The notes under the pieces were generated by a model. That model saw nothing but the letters and a program-made list of their open reading frames with translations, ran no database searches and was not told the origin of the DNA. The position numbers were made by a program, and so were the translations under genes. From positions 1-46,759 of the forward strand of contig MNCI01008931.1 of the NCBI GenBank assembly GCA_015680685.1: a stretch of DNA of 46,759 nt, written 5' to 3'. Source of the DNA: Gnetum montanum (taxonomy: Eukaryota; Streptophyta; Gnetopsida; Gnetales; Gnetaceae). This document shows, in pieces, positions 1 through 13,300 of the stretch (within the stretch, counting starts at the first letter, position 1; each line of letters opens with the position of its first letter).

Positions 1-3000
1 TATATCCTATACATATGCTTAGGTGAGTCTATATAATATTTAGAATGTCTTATAGTACTAGTTTAAAAAAATTTAATTTAAAGTATTAATTCAATTATTA
101 ATTTTATATTATCCTAAGTAATCATTACTTATTATGTGTGTAAGTGTGAGTGATGGTTAGATAACTATTTGGTGGTGTAAGTGTGAGTGATGGTTAGATA
201 ACTATTTGGTGGTGGATTAGTTTCAACAACCAAATAGTAGAATTCAAATTGGCCTACCGTATAATGATGGAAACATAATTAATTTAGGCAAAGTCACAAA
301 ATTGGTTAGTGAAATTGGTGGGAATTTTAAACTTTCTTTACACTAAAAAGAGAGGTGTATTGCTTAAACTTGCATCATTTCTCAATTCAAGGTTTAAGTA
401 GAAAAAACAAGAGAGGTGTTTGTATGTTAAATAGAAAAATGGTTCTTTGAGAACATGGGATATTGTCTAGAACATGTGTTGAGAGCCTATTGTAAGGCAA
501 CTGCCCATGGAGCATCAAGTGAAAGCCCTGTCCTACTTTGGCTTTTAGATGAGTTTAGATTTCTCATTGGTGGACTTTCCATACATTCCAATATTTGGGG
601 CAGCTTCCATGAATGTAACACCCAAGCTGAAAATCAAAGAGAGTATAGTCAAGATAATTCTTGGGGAGAGGCTTTTACATTAAAGACAACACTAAAGAAA
701 ATGATTGGGAAAAACCTCAAAGATTAGCAACTGAAGTTTCATAGAAAAGTTGTGCCATCGATTTTACAAGGCAATCAACAAAAAGAAGAAAAAACAAACA
801 ATTGGTTGATCTTCTGTATTACCATTTCCTAGTTAAATTACACTAAAAAGTGATTTTAAAAAATAGCAAAATTATTCAAAAGTTCTAAAGATTCATTAAT
901 TGAGGCTACTATGACCAATCCCCTAAAGATTCATAACCCATAACCACAACATTCATATAGAGATGGCCCTTCCTACAGCATACTAGTGAAAGATCCAACC
1001 TCTTGTTGTGCACAACATTCATATAGTTTTCTCCCATTAGCATTCAATGATAAGTATAAATTTAACATATAAAAATATGATAATGAACCTATAAAGACTA
1101 AACTAAAAACATGCACAAATTTACCATAAAATAATAACATCATGAACTTTCAAAATATAAACTAAAGGCACAAATTTCAGGTAGTCTCAAATATAATAAA
1201 AATTGCTTCATCAATTCATATTGTAGGTGTATTGTACACTTGTTTCCGTTATTCAATTATAAATATAAATTTAACAACTTTACAGCTCAATAAAAATTAA
1301 TTCAATTAAGATCATATCAAATATATGCTTTAGACTCTTGTTCAAGATCATTACCATGTACAAATATCATGATGAAACTACAACAAGCAAGGGAAAAAAC
1401 ACCACTTAACTTACCTATCTATCTTTTTGAGTACTAGAGTACAAGTTACTAATGCTCTGTCTTAAAATATATGCACATTATTAAAGTAGATATAGTAAAC
1501 AAACAAGAAAGCATCCTTTATTATTTAAAAAAGAAAAACAATTTGATCAAATTTATTAAAAATTTAAGTATCGAAGTCACATTCAACTTTTGAACCTTAA
1601 AAGGTTGTCATATAACGATAAATTCATTCAAAGAAAACTATCCTATTTATAGAATTATTCAATTTGATAGTTAATAACTCTTAAAATTTTAATTAAATAA
1701 CATAAATATGAATTATGCTTCAAAATTAATATCCACGTTATTATTAATAAAAAAAGTTTCCTTTTACCAATTTATTAAATTATTTACCAATAAAAATTTA
1801 ACATAATGATGTTTTAAAACTTCTTGATTAATTAAGAATGAAGATCTTTGATTCTAAACCTCAAAAACACATTGCAAATTTAAATACTAAACAATTACAT
1901 TTATGATAATGAAAAATCAAAATAAATTTATATGATTTATAGTAAATCTTTTCATCTTCATTTTGAAGTGGTCTAAGCAAGCTCACAATATTGACAATTT
2001 CAATAATTTGATCCTAATAGCATTTTATTTTGTAATAGGCTACTAAAGATTATCATGGAGCATGGATAAGCATTGAGATACAACATTAAATCTAAGGGGG
2101 CAAGGGGGCGTCGGACCTAAAAATAATAATAATATTTTAAAAAAATTTAGTACATCATATCATTAAAAATAATCTAAAAAAAATGTCCAATGGTTTTAGG
2201 AATGTCTTTTTAGATTTTCATCCTTAACAAAAAACTTGAAAATCCTCTCCTTTGGGATAGGAAAAGAATAAGGTCTTGTCCTTATTTAGAAGTGCCGCAA
2301 ATTTTTACTTCTTACTAAAGGGTTTTTTATAAAAAAAAAAGAAAAAACTCTATTTAAAGACAAAAGAATACATCAATCAAAATTAATGAACAAATAACAA
2401 CAAAACTTGAAATCTTCCCATCCTTGAGCCTTCAAAACAAGAAATTAATACTATAGAAAATAAATTATTATTCGACTTTAATGAGAGCTTTTTTGCTTGA
2501 AGTTATAATGGAAAAGTGACATCTTTGCAAATCTAATATTTAACTCTTGAAAATGGATCATGGTTATGCTCTTGTTGCTAAGAAATAATGACACACTAAA
2601 GCTTTCAAATAGAGTAGAGAACAAATAATCAAAGGCATTAAAAAAAAGGAATTAAACAAAACAAGCTGATAACTAAGAATAACTTCATTAAAGCCTGACT
2701 GAAAGTTACGCATTCTATATGTATATTTTTAAGCATGCTAAGCAACATGACACCCAAGAAAAAACATTGAGGAGAAACATCTCATATGTTTAAAATGAGT
2801 GTTGATAGGAAGACCTTAATAAATAAGACAACATAAAAAAAAATACAAATTTTAAGAAATGTAAAAACTTTTCAAATATCTTTCATTTTCTTCATCCAAA
2901 AGTGCATTAATAATTGCATTTTCCAAGTCTCTTGAATTTGTTATGAATAAAATCATTTTTTATAATAATATTGTAACCAACTTTCAAATTAAATGGATAA

Positions 3001-4278
3001 ATATATCTACCATCCTTTCAAAAAATATCTAAAAAAGTGTTGTTAACTGAAAATAAAATCTCAAAATTAAAAATTGAATTTTCAAAATTCTTTTTCCTCT
3101 TTCAATTAGGTTAGAAGCTTCATTCCCCGTAATCTATTTATCATGCATACATAGAAAAAGAATTTGTTTTAGTGGTACACTATTAAAAAAAATCCAATAT
3201 CCTTAATTAAAAGAAAGCTACCATGAGCTAATTTGCTTAGGCATATCTTCTAAAATTGTAATATAACTGTAATTTCAATGTTGACTGAGCTTACACCATA
3301 TCATTCAAATTTGTTTAAAAATTGAAGAGCCAAGAATAGAAATGACCTAAGGAAAAAGAAGGTAGTAAAAAAAGTTATTTAAAAAAAAAAAAGAGAAAAT
3401 ATCAAGCTTCTTTTTCATTTTACCAACCACATAATTCTAAAAAATAGTAAGATTACGCTCAAAAGAAATAAAACATTCCTAAAATTTTAAAGACTATTTT
3501 TTCAAGATTTTCCAAGGTTTGAGAATAACCCATTCATTAATATTACCACTACAATAAACAACAGAATTTTGCCAATTGATATGAGACCCAAATAACATGT
3601 AGTAATCCTCTGGCTAAAAGAGTATTGATATATTGTAAAAAGTTGATCATATAAAAAGAACCATCTCCAACGTGCATGTCAAGCAATTGCATATCTTGAT
3701 CATCAATTTCAAATTATAGTGTTCAAGAAACATACAACCTTAAATCTTAACCAATGTTGACACCTTGTATATTCCAAGACATAGAATGTCAAAACCCAAA
3801 ATAAGTTTACTAGAAGTACACATTAAGACATTGACGTCATGATATATTAAAAGAGTTATAAAGAATCATAATAATGCTTCCAATATGATTCAAACTAGTA
3901 ACCTCTTGCCTAACAAGATAATGAGCTAATCACTTGAGCTACTTGTCGTTAGCTATTCTAAGATATATAATCAATGAGCTAAACTACAAGAGAAGCTTAA
4001 AGAGACAAAATAGCACATTTAGGAAAATGAATTCCTACATTAACCAATAGTGCAATTAAAAGAAAGCCATCTAAGATTTCTTTCCAGTCTCATTTTTAAC
4101 ATGAAAAACAATTTAACATGTAGACACAATTCTTGTGAAAATCTAATTATGCCATGAGTCCTACTCCAACTGGACATTTGCTCTTGCATATTTAATTATG
4201 CTACCAATCCTAGCACCAACGTTACACTCATGTATATTAAGTTATGTCCTTTTCAAGATTAAACTGAATGTGCAACAT
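1..4278. other. AT-rich 3' flank of ECH2, no gene recognised
   Basis: The region is strongly AT-rich with many short A and T runs and no ORF resembling a known family. The longest open stretch (455-727 plus) has no recognisable motif. The ECH2 3'UTR must begin below 4279, but its polyadenylation site could not be placed. Confidence 0.5.
138..211. repeat. 37-bp tandem duplication
   Basis: The 37-bp unit starting gtgtaagtgtgagtgatggt occurs twice in direct succession (138-174 and 175-211) without a mismatch, which points to a recent duplication. Confidence 0.95.
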
Positions 4279-4366
4279 TTACAAATCAGCTGAGATATGA
4301 TTCAGCTCAACAACTCCTACCAAGACAGTCGCCTGTCTTTCCTTCACAACAGTTTGATATATAATC
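4279..4366 (-). CDS. ECH2: ECH2 terminal exon and stop
   Basis: The exon reads IIYQTVVKERQATVLVGVVE then LNHISADL and TAA, with acceptor TCTATCAG. YQTKVKER and the following beta strand are conserved in the family; the tail ISADL is not a canonical PTS1. A 111-bp intron separates it from the previous exon. I see no clear AATAAA downstream on the minus strand. Confidence 0.92.
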
Positions 4367-7300
4367 CTGATAGAAATGATTCTCTAATTCAGCCACTGTT
4401 GTCATGTTAAAAAATAACAAAGAAATTGTAAAATGAAAACTCAAATAAAAAATGTTAAAAAGAGATAATTAACTTACCTGTGTTCCTTTGGCCACATTTT
4501 TGTCACAAGTGTCTCTCCAGGGAACACATGCAATAGAAAACGACCAAATATACTCCTAACCTGATCTGTCCTGCCTCCACAACAACATTTTATAACAGCC
4601 CTTACAGCAAATCCAAGTGTGCATAGCCCATGAAGTATTGGACGTTGAAACCTATCATAGAACTAGTTTAGCTATATATTTATAATATATATCTATTATT
4701 TGGCCAACAGGATTTTTTTTCAAATTAATGAAATCCCAAAATTAATTTATTAAGAATTGAGCTCTTACCTTTTTTATGGGAAGTATTTTCATATTGAAAG
4801 AAAATTAAAACCAGTGTTAAATAATTCTTGCCACGGCAGTTCTTCAGCTTAAAATTTTGAGTTGGTTTTTGTCAATATACACACAAATTTTCATACAGTA
4901 TTGCCATTACATTCCCATAATAATTCCCATTAAAATGTTCATAACTTGGTCCATGGTAATGATAATAATTATTCATTTGCCATGTCAAAGTACAGCTAAC
5001 TAGTAATGTTAAATGACCCAAATTTCTTATTTTATGTGACAAAGTCTAGCCAACTGGTAATTGGACTCAGCCAATAAAAAGGGTAGTAAATACATTTAAC
5101 ATAATGCATTAAAAATGAAATTTTTTTCAGAAGCCCAACAACCATTAAACATGAACATAGTAAGACATGTTTCTATTATTTTTCTTTAATTTTTTACCAC
5201 AACTCAAGCAACAATGGTCATCAATCTAAGTGAATGTTCTGGTAAAAGTTGAGAAAGTAAAGAGAAGCATTTACCTTGAGTTAACATTAAGAAGGGTGGA
5301 AGATTTCAAATAAAATAGATGGATATTGACAATCAGTTTTTAGCAACATTGAGAGCCTTTCCTAATTTGGGACAATTAGAAAAACAGTTTGGAATACATT
5401 TCAACCACTAACTGCACTAAATTGACATCACAAGGAAACACGCAGCTGCTAGCTTCTTAAACACAACCTGCACACAGGATTGAATAAGAAAGTTGGAAAT
5501 TTTCCAAATACCTAAACTTTTGCATGCAGACGCCGATGCCAGCAGAGTGACAACTGGTGGAGTATTACTCTAAGAAGATAAACTGATTACATTCTTTTAA
5601 AAAAAGGTTGATCATAGTAGAAGAAAATATAATGTTTATGAGAAAGAGATGTATGCCATCTTACAAGCCTGAAAACATCGGAAACAATAGCTTTTGTATA
5701 CTGACCATAGACCTCCTTAATATCTAAATTCACAATCCAAGTTAATATCAAGCACTTAAAGTAGATTGAGGAGATGCAAGAATTTGAAATTTTTTTTATT
5801 AAACATTGTTCAGGCAAATTCAATGATATGGCTGATGAACTTTCTGGAGTAACTGTACTTGTGACACCTTCATGAAAAGTTGAAGGAATATAGGAGCCAA
5901 AGTGTAACACCCATCCATAAGGAGTAAGAGTTCACACCCAAAGCCCCCAACAAACTGGTTGAAAATGAAACAGTGAATTTTTTTTACAAACGGTTAGTCA
6001 ATTATCAAAAATTCAGCTTGCATATAGACTAGCATGGTCAACCTGCACATAGATTAGCATAGACAACTATCAATTATCAAAAATTCAGCTTGCATATAGA
6101 CTAGCATGGTCAATTTACATATAGACTAGCATAAACAACTATCAATTAAAATAAAGCATAACACAGAATTATATGATGCAAAAAAACACATTATGCATCT
6201 AAGATACAATACAAATGTCAAAACATCTAAAACTTAAAATCATATCCATAGCCATCTAGCTCAGCAAGAAGCCAGCTAATTCAATTACTTCACTTTAGAA
6301 ATCTTAAATTGTGCACAGCTTGTAGTGCCCCATATTTGTATGTGTTCTTAATACTCTATTAAATAGTTAAAACTTTAGCTTGTTTTAAAGCACATATATA
6401 TTTGTAGATGTGCCTAATGCTGTTAAGTAATATAAAGACTCTTGATTGGGTGACATAAGCAAGTTTACTATTTATTTTTAAATTCTTTCTAATTATTTAT
6501 TATTTTAAGTGTGTGTATATATAATTAACAAGCAAGCATGGAAAAATTTAACAATATTTTAAAATAACACCATGAAATTAATGCAATGTGGTTCTATGGT
6601 TTATTTTAATGTTTAGTTCGAATTTTTAATTTATTGAATATTTATTTAATTAAAATACATAACAAATTTGAAGTCATTGGATCACACTCAAATTTGGTAG
6701 GCTAACTAAGTTTTATATCTAGAATATAGATCTATAATTAGTTTCTCAATTCTAGTTCTAGATTTGAGATTTTAATGCTAAATGATTAAAAAGATACCTT
6801 ACCATATTTTCTTTAATTCAAATAAAATATTAATTCATAACATGATAGCTATGGCATGTTTGTGCTTATTACAACTAGGTTTGACACATGTAAAATGTCA
6901 AATGTACAAAAATTTTAGTAGCAAAGAATTTTACTAGATAAATTATAAGAAATATGGAAAATAGATAAAGACTAAGAAGAAATTAAAAAACCTTCATAGC
7001 TTATAAAGTAAAATGTTAAATAATGATTTTTATTAGATAAAATATAGAAAATGTAAAAAGTAGATAAAAGGCCAAAAGTAAATTAGAAACCCTTATAGCA
7101 TATAACTAAAAAACTGACTTAACACAAGACATAAGGTGGGACCATAAAAGTCAATATGGGATGGCAATGTATGCTCCATGATATGCTTAATGTAACATCT
7201 ATTTTATTTAATTGTCCACTTCATGTTAATGCCTAGGAAAAGCTTCGTCCAGGGTGGTGGCCTTATCCAAGTGGAACTTAGCAGAAGTAATCCTTATAAA

Positions 7301-10300
7301 TCTCCTTAGTCCAACCCACAAGGCATTGCAGTTTATCCCCATGACCACGTCTGGGCATCTTACAATACGAAACCAATGCTTGTCATTTGACTCATGCGTA
7401 GCATCCCTACTTCATCTTCATTTGTTGCTTCTCCAAGCAGGCCCTAGTTCGCTATTCATTCTCCTCTTCTTCTCTTCTAAGTTGCTCCTGCTCCTGCCAT
7501 AAGTCCTCCCTTGCTCCTTCAGCTAGTCCTCCATTGTGCTTCTAAAAGCAGTGTCTTGTAGCTCCTTCTTGCATCATTCCTCCATTGCCACCTCTCCGAG
7601 TTGTTGCTCTTCCTACCTCCACTTAGCCTTGGCCTCCTCCTTGCATCATCAGAATTCTACCTCCCATCACACTTACTCATCTACCCTCATATTGGCTTCA
7701 ACTTCAGCAATGGCTCTGCAGAGGTCAGCCTCAAAATTACACAACAGTTCCCTATGGATTCAAGGTTCAACAGTCTAGAGCTACTCCTTTAGGCATGAGG
7801 GCTAGCCCATGGTAGTGCCCTGCTAGTCAAAGCTCTCCCCATTCATTATGGTTTAACTAATGCTAGATGTAGTTGATTTTTATTCTTTTGTTAAGTGTTT
7901 TAATAATTTGATTTATAAACTATTGTTTCATAAGATTCTTGTGCTTGTTGTCTAGCTATCTATGTGAACAAGTTTATTAATATGTACAATCTAGTTTTTG
8001 ATTTTTCTTGTTTCTTAAACCCTAAACTTTATATCATTGGCAATGATATTGTGAAGATATGTAGAGATTGCTATTTTAATTCATATTTAAATTTGCAATT
8101 TTCTAGATACATGAATAATAAGTTTCTCGTGACTTTGACTTTCTTATGACTAATTACATTTTGGTTGTGCATAATATAAAAGTACTACATTAAGTCATTG
8201 AATTAATTGGCTTTTTGCTAAGCTAGATGGTTGTGGATATGATTTTAAGTTTTAGATGTTTTTGCTTTTGTCATGCACCTTGGATGCATAGCTTTTTTTT
8301 GGAAAAGTGTTCGAGTTAGATTAATTGTAAAAAGAAAATTACATGACATTTGTACAGCCCCAAAAATGAGGGGAGGTCTCTTCCCTCCACCCCCAAAAAG
8401 AAACCTCCATCACAAAAGGCAAGGCCAACTAAGACCCCACCTACCAATTGCCAACATCAAAAAATAAAAATTGGCGAGTCACCCCCATGGACCCCCCAAA
8501 ACCAACCCACCAATCAAAAAACCCAACAAAAACAAGAAACAGGACCACCATGAACCAACAAATCCCAAAGCCCATGGACACCACCTATATATGGCATGGC
8601 CGTTGTGGCTAGTAGCATATAACCCGCTCTTGACCACGAATGGCATCTAGAATAGCCATGTGCCATTCTATGTTGACAAAAGCTACTGCCTGCTGAAAAT
8701 CCTTGAAGGCTTCAACTTTCTTAGTGCATTCTGCTTCATCCTCTTTGCCATCTAGGTGAAACTCTTTCCCCCTCCATCTGATACGCTTCCTTAAGGTCCC
8801 TTAAGGTGTGCTATAGCCAATATTCATTATCACATAGGGGCATTGCCCCTCCCTCAGCTAGGTCCGCAAGCTATTCTCATGCACCTGATCCAGTTGCTAT
8901 TGAATCAAGGCCAACTCCGTTTCTTCCTACTCCCTACGCTCCCGATCCTCCCTCTCCTGGGCCTCCTGCAAATGTGCTTCCTCCTAGATTTGGTCTCGAA
9001 TCTTTTGCCACAAGTCAACCTCCAACGCATGTAGCACCGTTGCTTCCACTAGGTCCTAGCATCTCTTTTCCTCTTTTAATTCTTCCACATATCGATGTTC
9101 CATCTATTCTAGCTACCTCTGGAACTCCTCTTCCCTCTGGTGTCATTTTGCTCCCAAAGGACACACTCCTCCACTTGAGCCCGTGTAGCCACCACCTCCA
9201 CCACAGGGGAGAGCCAATCCTCAATCCCAAGCTCCCTTGACATCCCATGCTTGGGATTGAGGATTGGCTCTGATTCCAAGACAGCTCCACCACACTCCAA
9301 ACAAGAAGTCTTCTCTGATTCCAAGACATCTTTTGTCAGCTCCAAAACTCAACCAAGATGTCTTCTTGCCTTGCAAGATGTCTTCATAGAGCCCAAAACC
9401 TGCAAAAACACACACGTAGGAAAGAACAAGGGGATCGGAAGAGGTGTCCCTGCACTAATTACCAAGTTTGATAAATATGGAACCATGACAAAGTTAGAAA
9501 TGTACTCTGGCTAGAATAAAAGTAGAGTGTTTCCTTGCCTATTGCCATTACAAACAAGTCAAAAAGAACCTTAAAAGATTCACCCACCTCACCAAAAGCA
9601 AACATTTTTAAAAACCGTAATGCAATTCTTGCAACTTTGGCAAACTCTCGAATTGGATAAAATATCTCTCAAATACTTCAACAATCCACTACCAAATTGG
9701 CTAAAACCAAGAGCACAAAAGTTGGCCACTAGAGAAGAGGGGGAGTGGCCTAGGAAAAGACCGAGGAATCTTGCAAACCACAAATAGTAGGAAAATAATC
9801 TTTCCCTTTTTAGGGGACTCCCACAACAACAATGGCTGCTTCGATTATGTTGATTCAAGCACTGTAGAATCAAGTCTAGTTTCCCCACCACCTAGCAAAA
9901 GATTGAGTGCCTTGGAACTCACTTTCACCCAGTAACTGGGGTAGCAATGGTTCCACCTAAGAATAGATATCATCCCCAAAGCTCTAATTTCCCAAAATGG
10001 CTCCCATGCAGTTCAAAGTAGCAGGTAACTCACATCGTGGCCATGACATCTCTACAAACACAATGCTACTAATGGCATGGAGGGATGGCAGAGGGGCCGT
10101 TGAGAAATTTCCTTGATTCCAGATTTTCCAAAAAGGCTAGGCCACCACCACATTAATCAGATTGCCGATGACATTATAAATATTTTGAACTCCACTGACA
10201 AACCAAACTTGACAACTGAAATGACATGAGAAAATAAAGTGCTCAGCTATCTTTCAGAGATTATTATGATAGAGGACACATTATTTATTGATAAGCATAA

Positions 10301-13300
10301 CCCTCTGATGCAAGAATGACTGCATGTGGATAGCATCATTAATGAGTCATTAGAACATCTTAATTATTTTTTGGACTCCAACTTTTCACATAATGTTCCA
10401 TCCTTGAACCTAGCTATACTTGGCTTAAAGAAGTTGCTTGGTAGTGCATAGGCTAGGAACATGTAGGCAGTCAATCATTTCATGATGACGGAAAATGCTC
10501 TCCAAAAAGCCAAGTCCCAAAGCTGATAAGTCAGCTGTCAATGTTTAGTTCTCATGATTCTAACCCATAAGGTATCGTCATTGTCCTCAATACATTTAAT
10601 CAGCCTATAGTGGCCAACAAGAATGTAATCTTCAAACTTTGAAACTCCTAGGCCTTTGCTTTTTCTAGGCCACGAGACCTCCTTCCACTTAAACAAGATA
10701 AAACATTTAATGATGGAAATGACTTTTATAATAATAGCCTTTGGAGGCTCACATATGAATGCAACACCTCTACTTGTAGCGCAAGGAACAAAACTAACAA
10801 GGAGACTCCTCCCACTAATACTTGTTAACCTGGAAGTCGAACTCCCCACCTGGCTCTAAAGTTTTCATATAAGCTGATGTGAGGTTTCAATCTTCTTCCA
10901 TTAGTAAAGAGGGATAACAAGATAGAAGTTACTATGGTCCCCAATACCAATTTTCAGCAAATGGCTAATCGGGCAGGAATTTATAAGAAATGGGCATTCG
11001 ATTTGTTCCAATTAACAAAGAGCATCAATTCCTTATCCATCCTTGAAAGTGCCCATTCGACAGCATTTGCTTTAGGGACAGTAGCCTTAGTACTGATGAT
11101 GATGTCACCCACATAGTAGTTGACCAATCTAGTAACCCCAACCACCTCCAGCCCTTTGACTTTTTCAGTTCTGCAATACGTTTTCATTGTGTCCATAGCA
11201 AGAATGAAAAAGTAAGGAGACAAGGGGTCTCCATGGCAAAGACCACATTGAGGGAAGAAGAACCCCTTAGTTTACCATTTACCTCAAAGGGATAAGCCCG
11301 TGACCATTGAATGTGTAAGCCTAAGCCACCAAAATTTTTGTGAAAGCCTTTCATAAGCATAATTTCCTGTAGGGCATCCTATCTTAAGGAGTCAAGCATT
11401 CGCAATATCAAGTTTCATAAACATACTCAAGAATCTGGATTTAACAGCCAATGCATAAGCTGAGAAAAATTGTTGATGCTGTCCAGAAGATTTACTTTGA
11501 TATATAGTGTTAACAATATAAAACTTTGCCCGATGGATAAGAATGGTCAAGAGAAAAAAGATTTTCTTTAAATAACATAAATAACAAAGGGGAAAAATTT
11601 CTCTATCTAGAAAGAGTGATAGTGGCTCGGAAAACATAAAAAGTTTTTCAAAAATTGAAACAAATATTTTTCCAACAAACTACTGTATATTGTAAGAAGC
11701 AAATAAATAAGTTTTTAAAAAAAATCTAAACAAATATCCCTCCAATGAAATATTGTAGTAAAAAAATAAAGAAAATAGTGAATTGTATAAATTGGAATAA
11801 CAGATTTCATTGGAGAGAAAAGCCCAACTGAAACTCTCCCAAATAAATATAGAGAAACTGAATGTTTAATAAATATGTAACCCTATTTAGCATTCTACTG
11901 CGAGACAAGAACTTTAAAACAATCTCCAATCTTTCCCCTAAGTTTCTAGCAGAGACAGAGAAACAGTATGATCCCGCTGGGATGTCCTACAAAATCTTAC
12001 AAGAAATCATCACAGTAATCAAATTAGTAATATATACTAAATTTTCCAAAATAAAAATTTTTCTGCTATATATATATTTCAAAGCATGCAGCAACAGCCT
12101 CTTGAGGGATACAAAACTAAAGAAAATTTTTCAGATATATTATGTTAAATTTTCTTATGTGCCTAATTTTGTCATGAATAAAGCAGAAATGCTGCAATAA
12201 ATGCTACTTAAACTTATTCTTAAGAACCTGTCTTTAAAATCTTAGGGCAAATTACAAAATCAGAATACTTACCCAGCCAAACTTGCAAATTCAGGATCAG
12301 AATGCAAAGGATTATAGTCTCCTGAGAGCCGATACAATAATGCCTGCAACATAGATCAAATAATTAATACTACCAGCTGGAGGTAAAAACCAATGGCTAA
12401 ATTCAATTGCCTTTTGTCCAACAGCAAGGCATGAAGTCTTTTAGGATAAGCTGGCTGTTTATGTACGAGTTCCCTTGCCATTGACAACACCCACCTGGGA
12501 TATCAAGGCAAGGTTGTGAAATTGCATTTATATGTAGTGCCTCATTTTGTTTCTAGGATGAATGATATAAATTAAACCTTTGCTTCAACTGTACATGCGG
12601 TATCTCACTTTTGTAAATGTATATTATGTTATATATTAACACCAAATACGTGGACCTGAAGTTGCTATTGAAGTTAAAATACTTTTAATATATATTTTAT
12701 GATTATTAGTTGATGTAGAAATTTTAAACTAGACCCTTTACCAAAGTTGCTATATATTATGTTCAATGGGGAGATAACATGAGCGGGAGCAGGGGTGGAG
12801 GGAGGAGCACGAGCAGTTGCAAGGGTGGTGAGGGTTCTAAGGGGGAGGCGTGGGGGGGCTCCAATAGGGGGAATGCAGATCAGAAGGGGGCTGATGGGGC
12901 CTTGGGTGGCAACATGTTGGACGGGTGCTGGAGGATGGAGGGCCAATGGCATCAAATGGGTTGGGCTTGCCTAGTGGTGGAGCCAGGCCTGCGGGGGGAG
13001 GGGCTGAATGAGCATCATCCATTTGGGGGTCCAAGGCTAGCGGGACTGAGGGTTGTGTGTTGGAGGAGGGGTCCATGCAATTGCATATTGCGGTGATTCC
13101 AAGTAAGCAGTTATAGACCTTGAAGCATAGCTTGATTGGTAAGTTTGTGTTTGTGGGTGCAAGCCCGAAGCTGGAGGCAATCTACCGGTGGGTGGCGGTG
13201 TAGTGGGGGTTTTGTTGATCTTTCCAACAGTGGCCCTACCAGCTAGGGTTCCTCTGGTCGATGATGCTAGGGTTGGAGGGGCAAACCAGGGTGGAATGCT

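Larger units (their letters stand above)
8291..11600 (-). mobile_element. LINE copy A, 5'-truncated L1-type, degenerate
   Basis: Minus-strand order: RT palm (about 11420-10940), RT thumb/connection (10850-10540), zf-RVT and extension region (10530-9420, badly decayed), charged coiled coil (about 9200-8850), cysteine tail motif (8848-8816), FQQAVAFVNIE block (about 8720-8650) and a 3' tail ending in eight A (T at 8293-8300 on plus). ORF1 and endonuclease are missing. Stops and frameshifts occur throughout. The copy lies inside the 7.6-kb ECH2 intron in the same orientation as the gene. Confidence 0.85.

Noticed and set aside
455-727. 90-codon plus-strand ORF in the left flank
   Set aside because: No recognisable motif, and no homologue I can name.
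5587-5910. 107-codon minus-strand ORF in the 7.6-kb ECH2 intron
   Set aside because: It has the gene's orientation but no ECH2 residues are missing between the flanking exons, and no known family motif is seen.
8806-9240. 144-codon Pro/Ser-rich plus-strand ORF
   Set aside because: It is the antisense of the LINE A coiled coil; Glu/Arg-rich coding sequence reads as Pro/Ser/Leu on the other strand.
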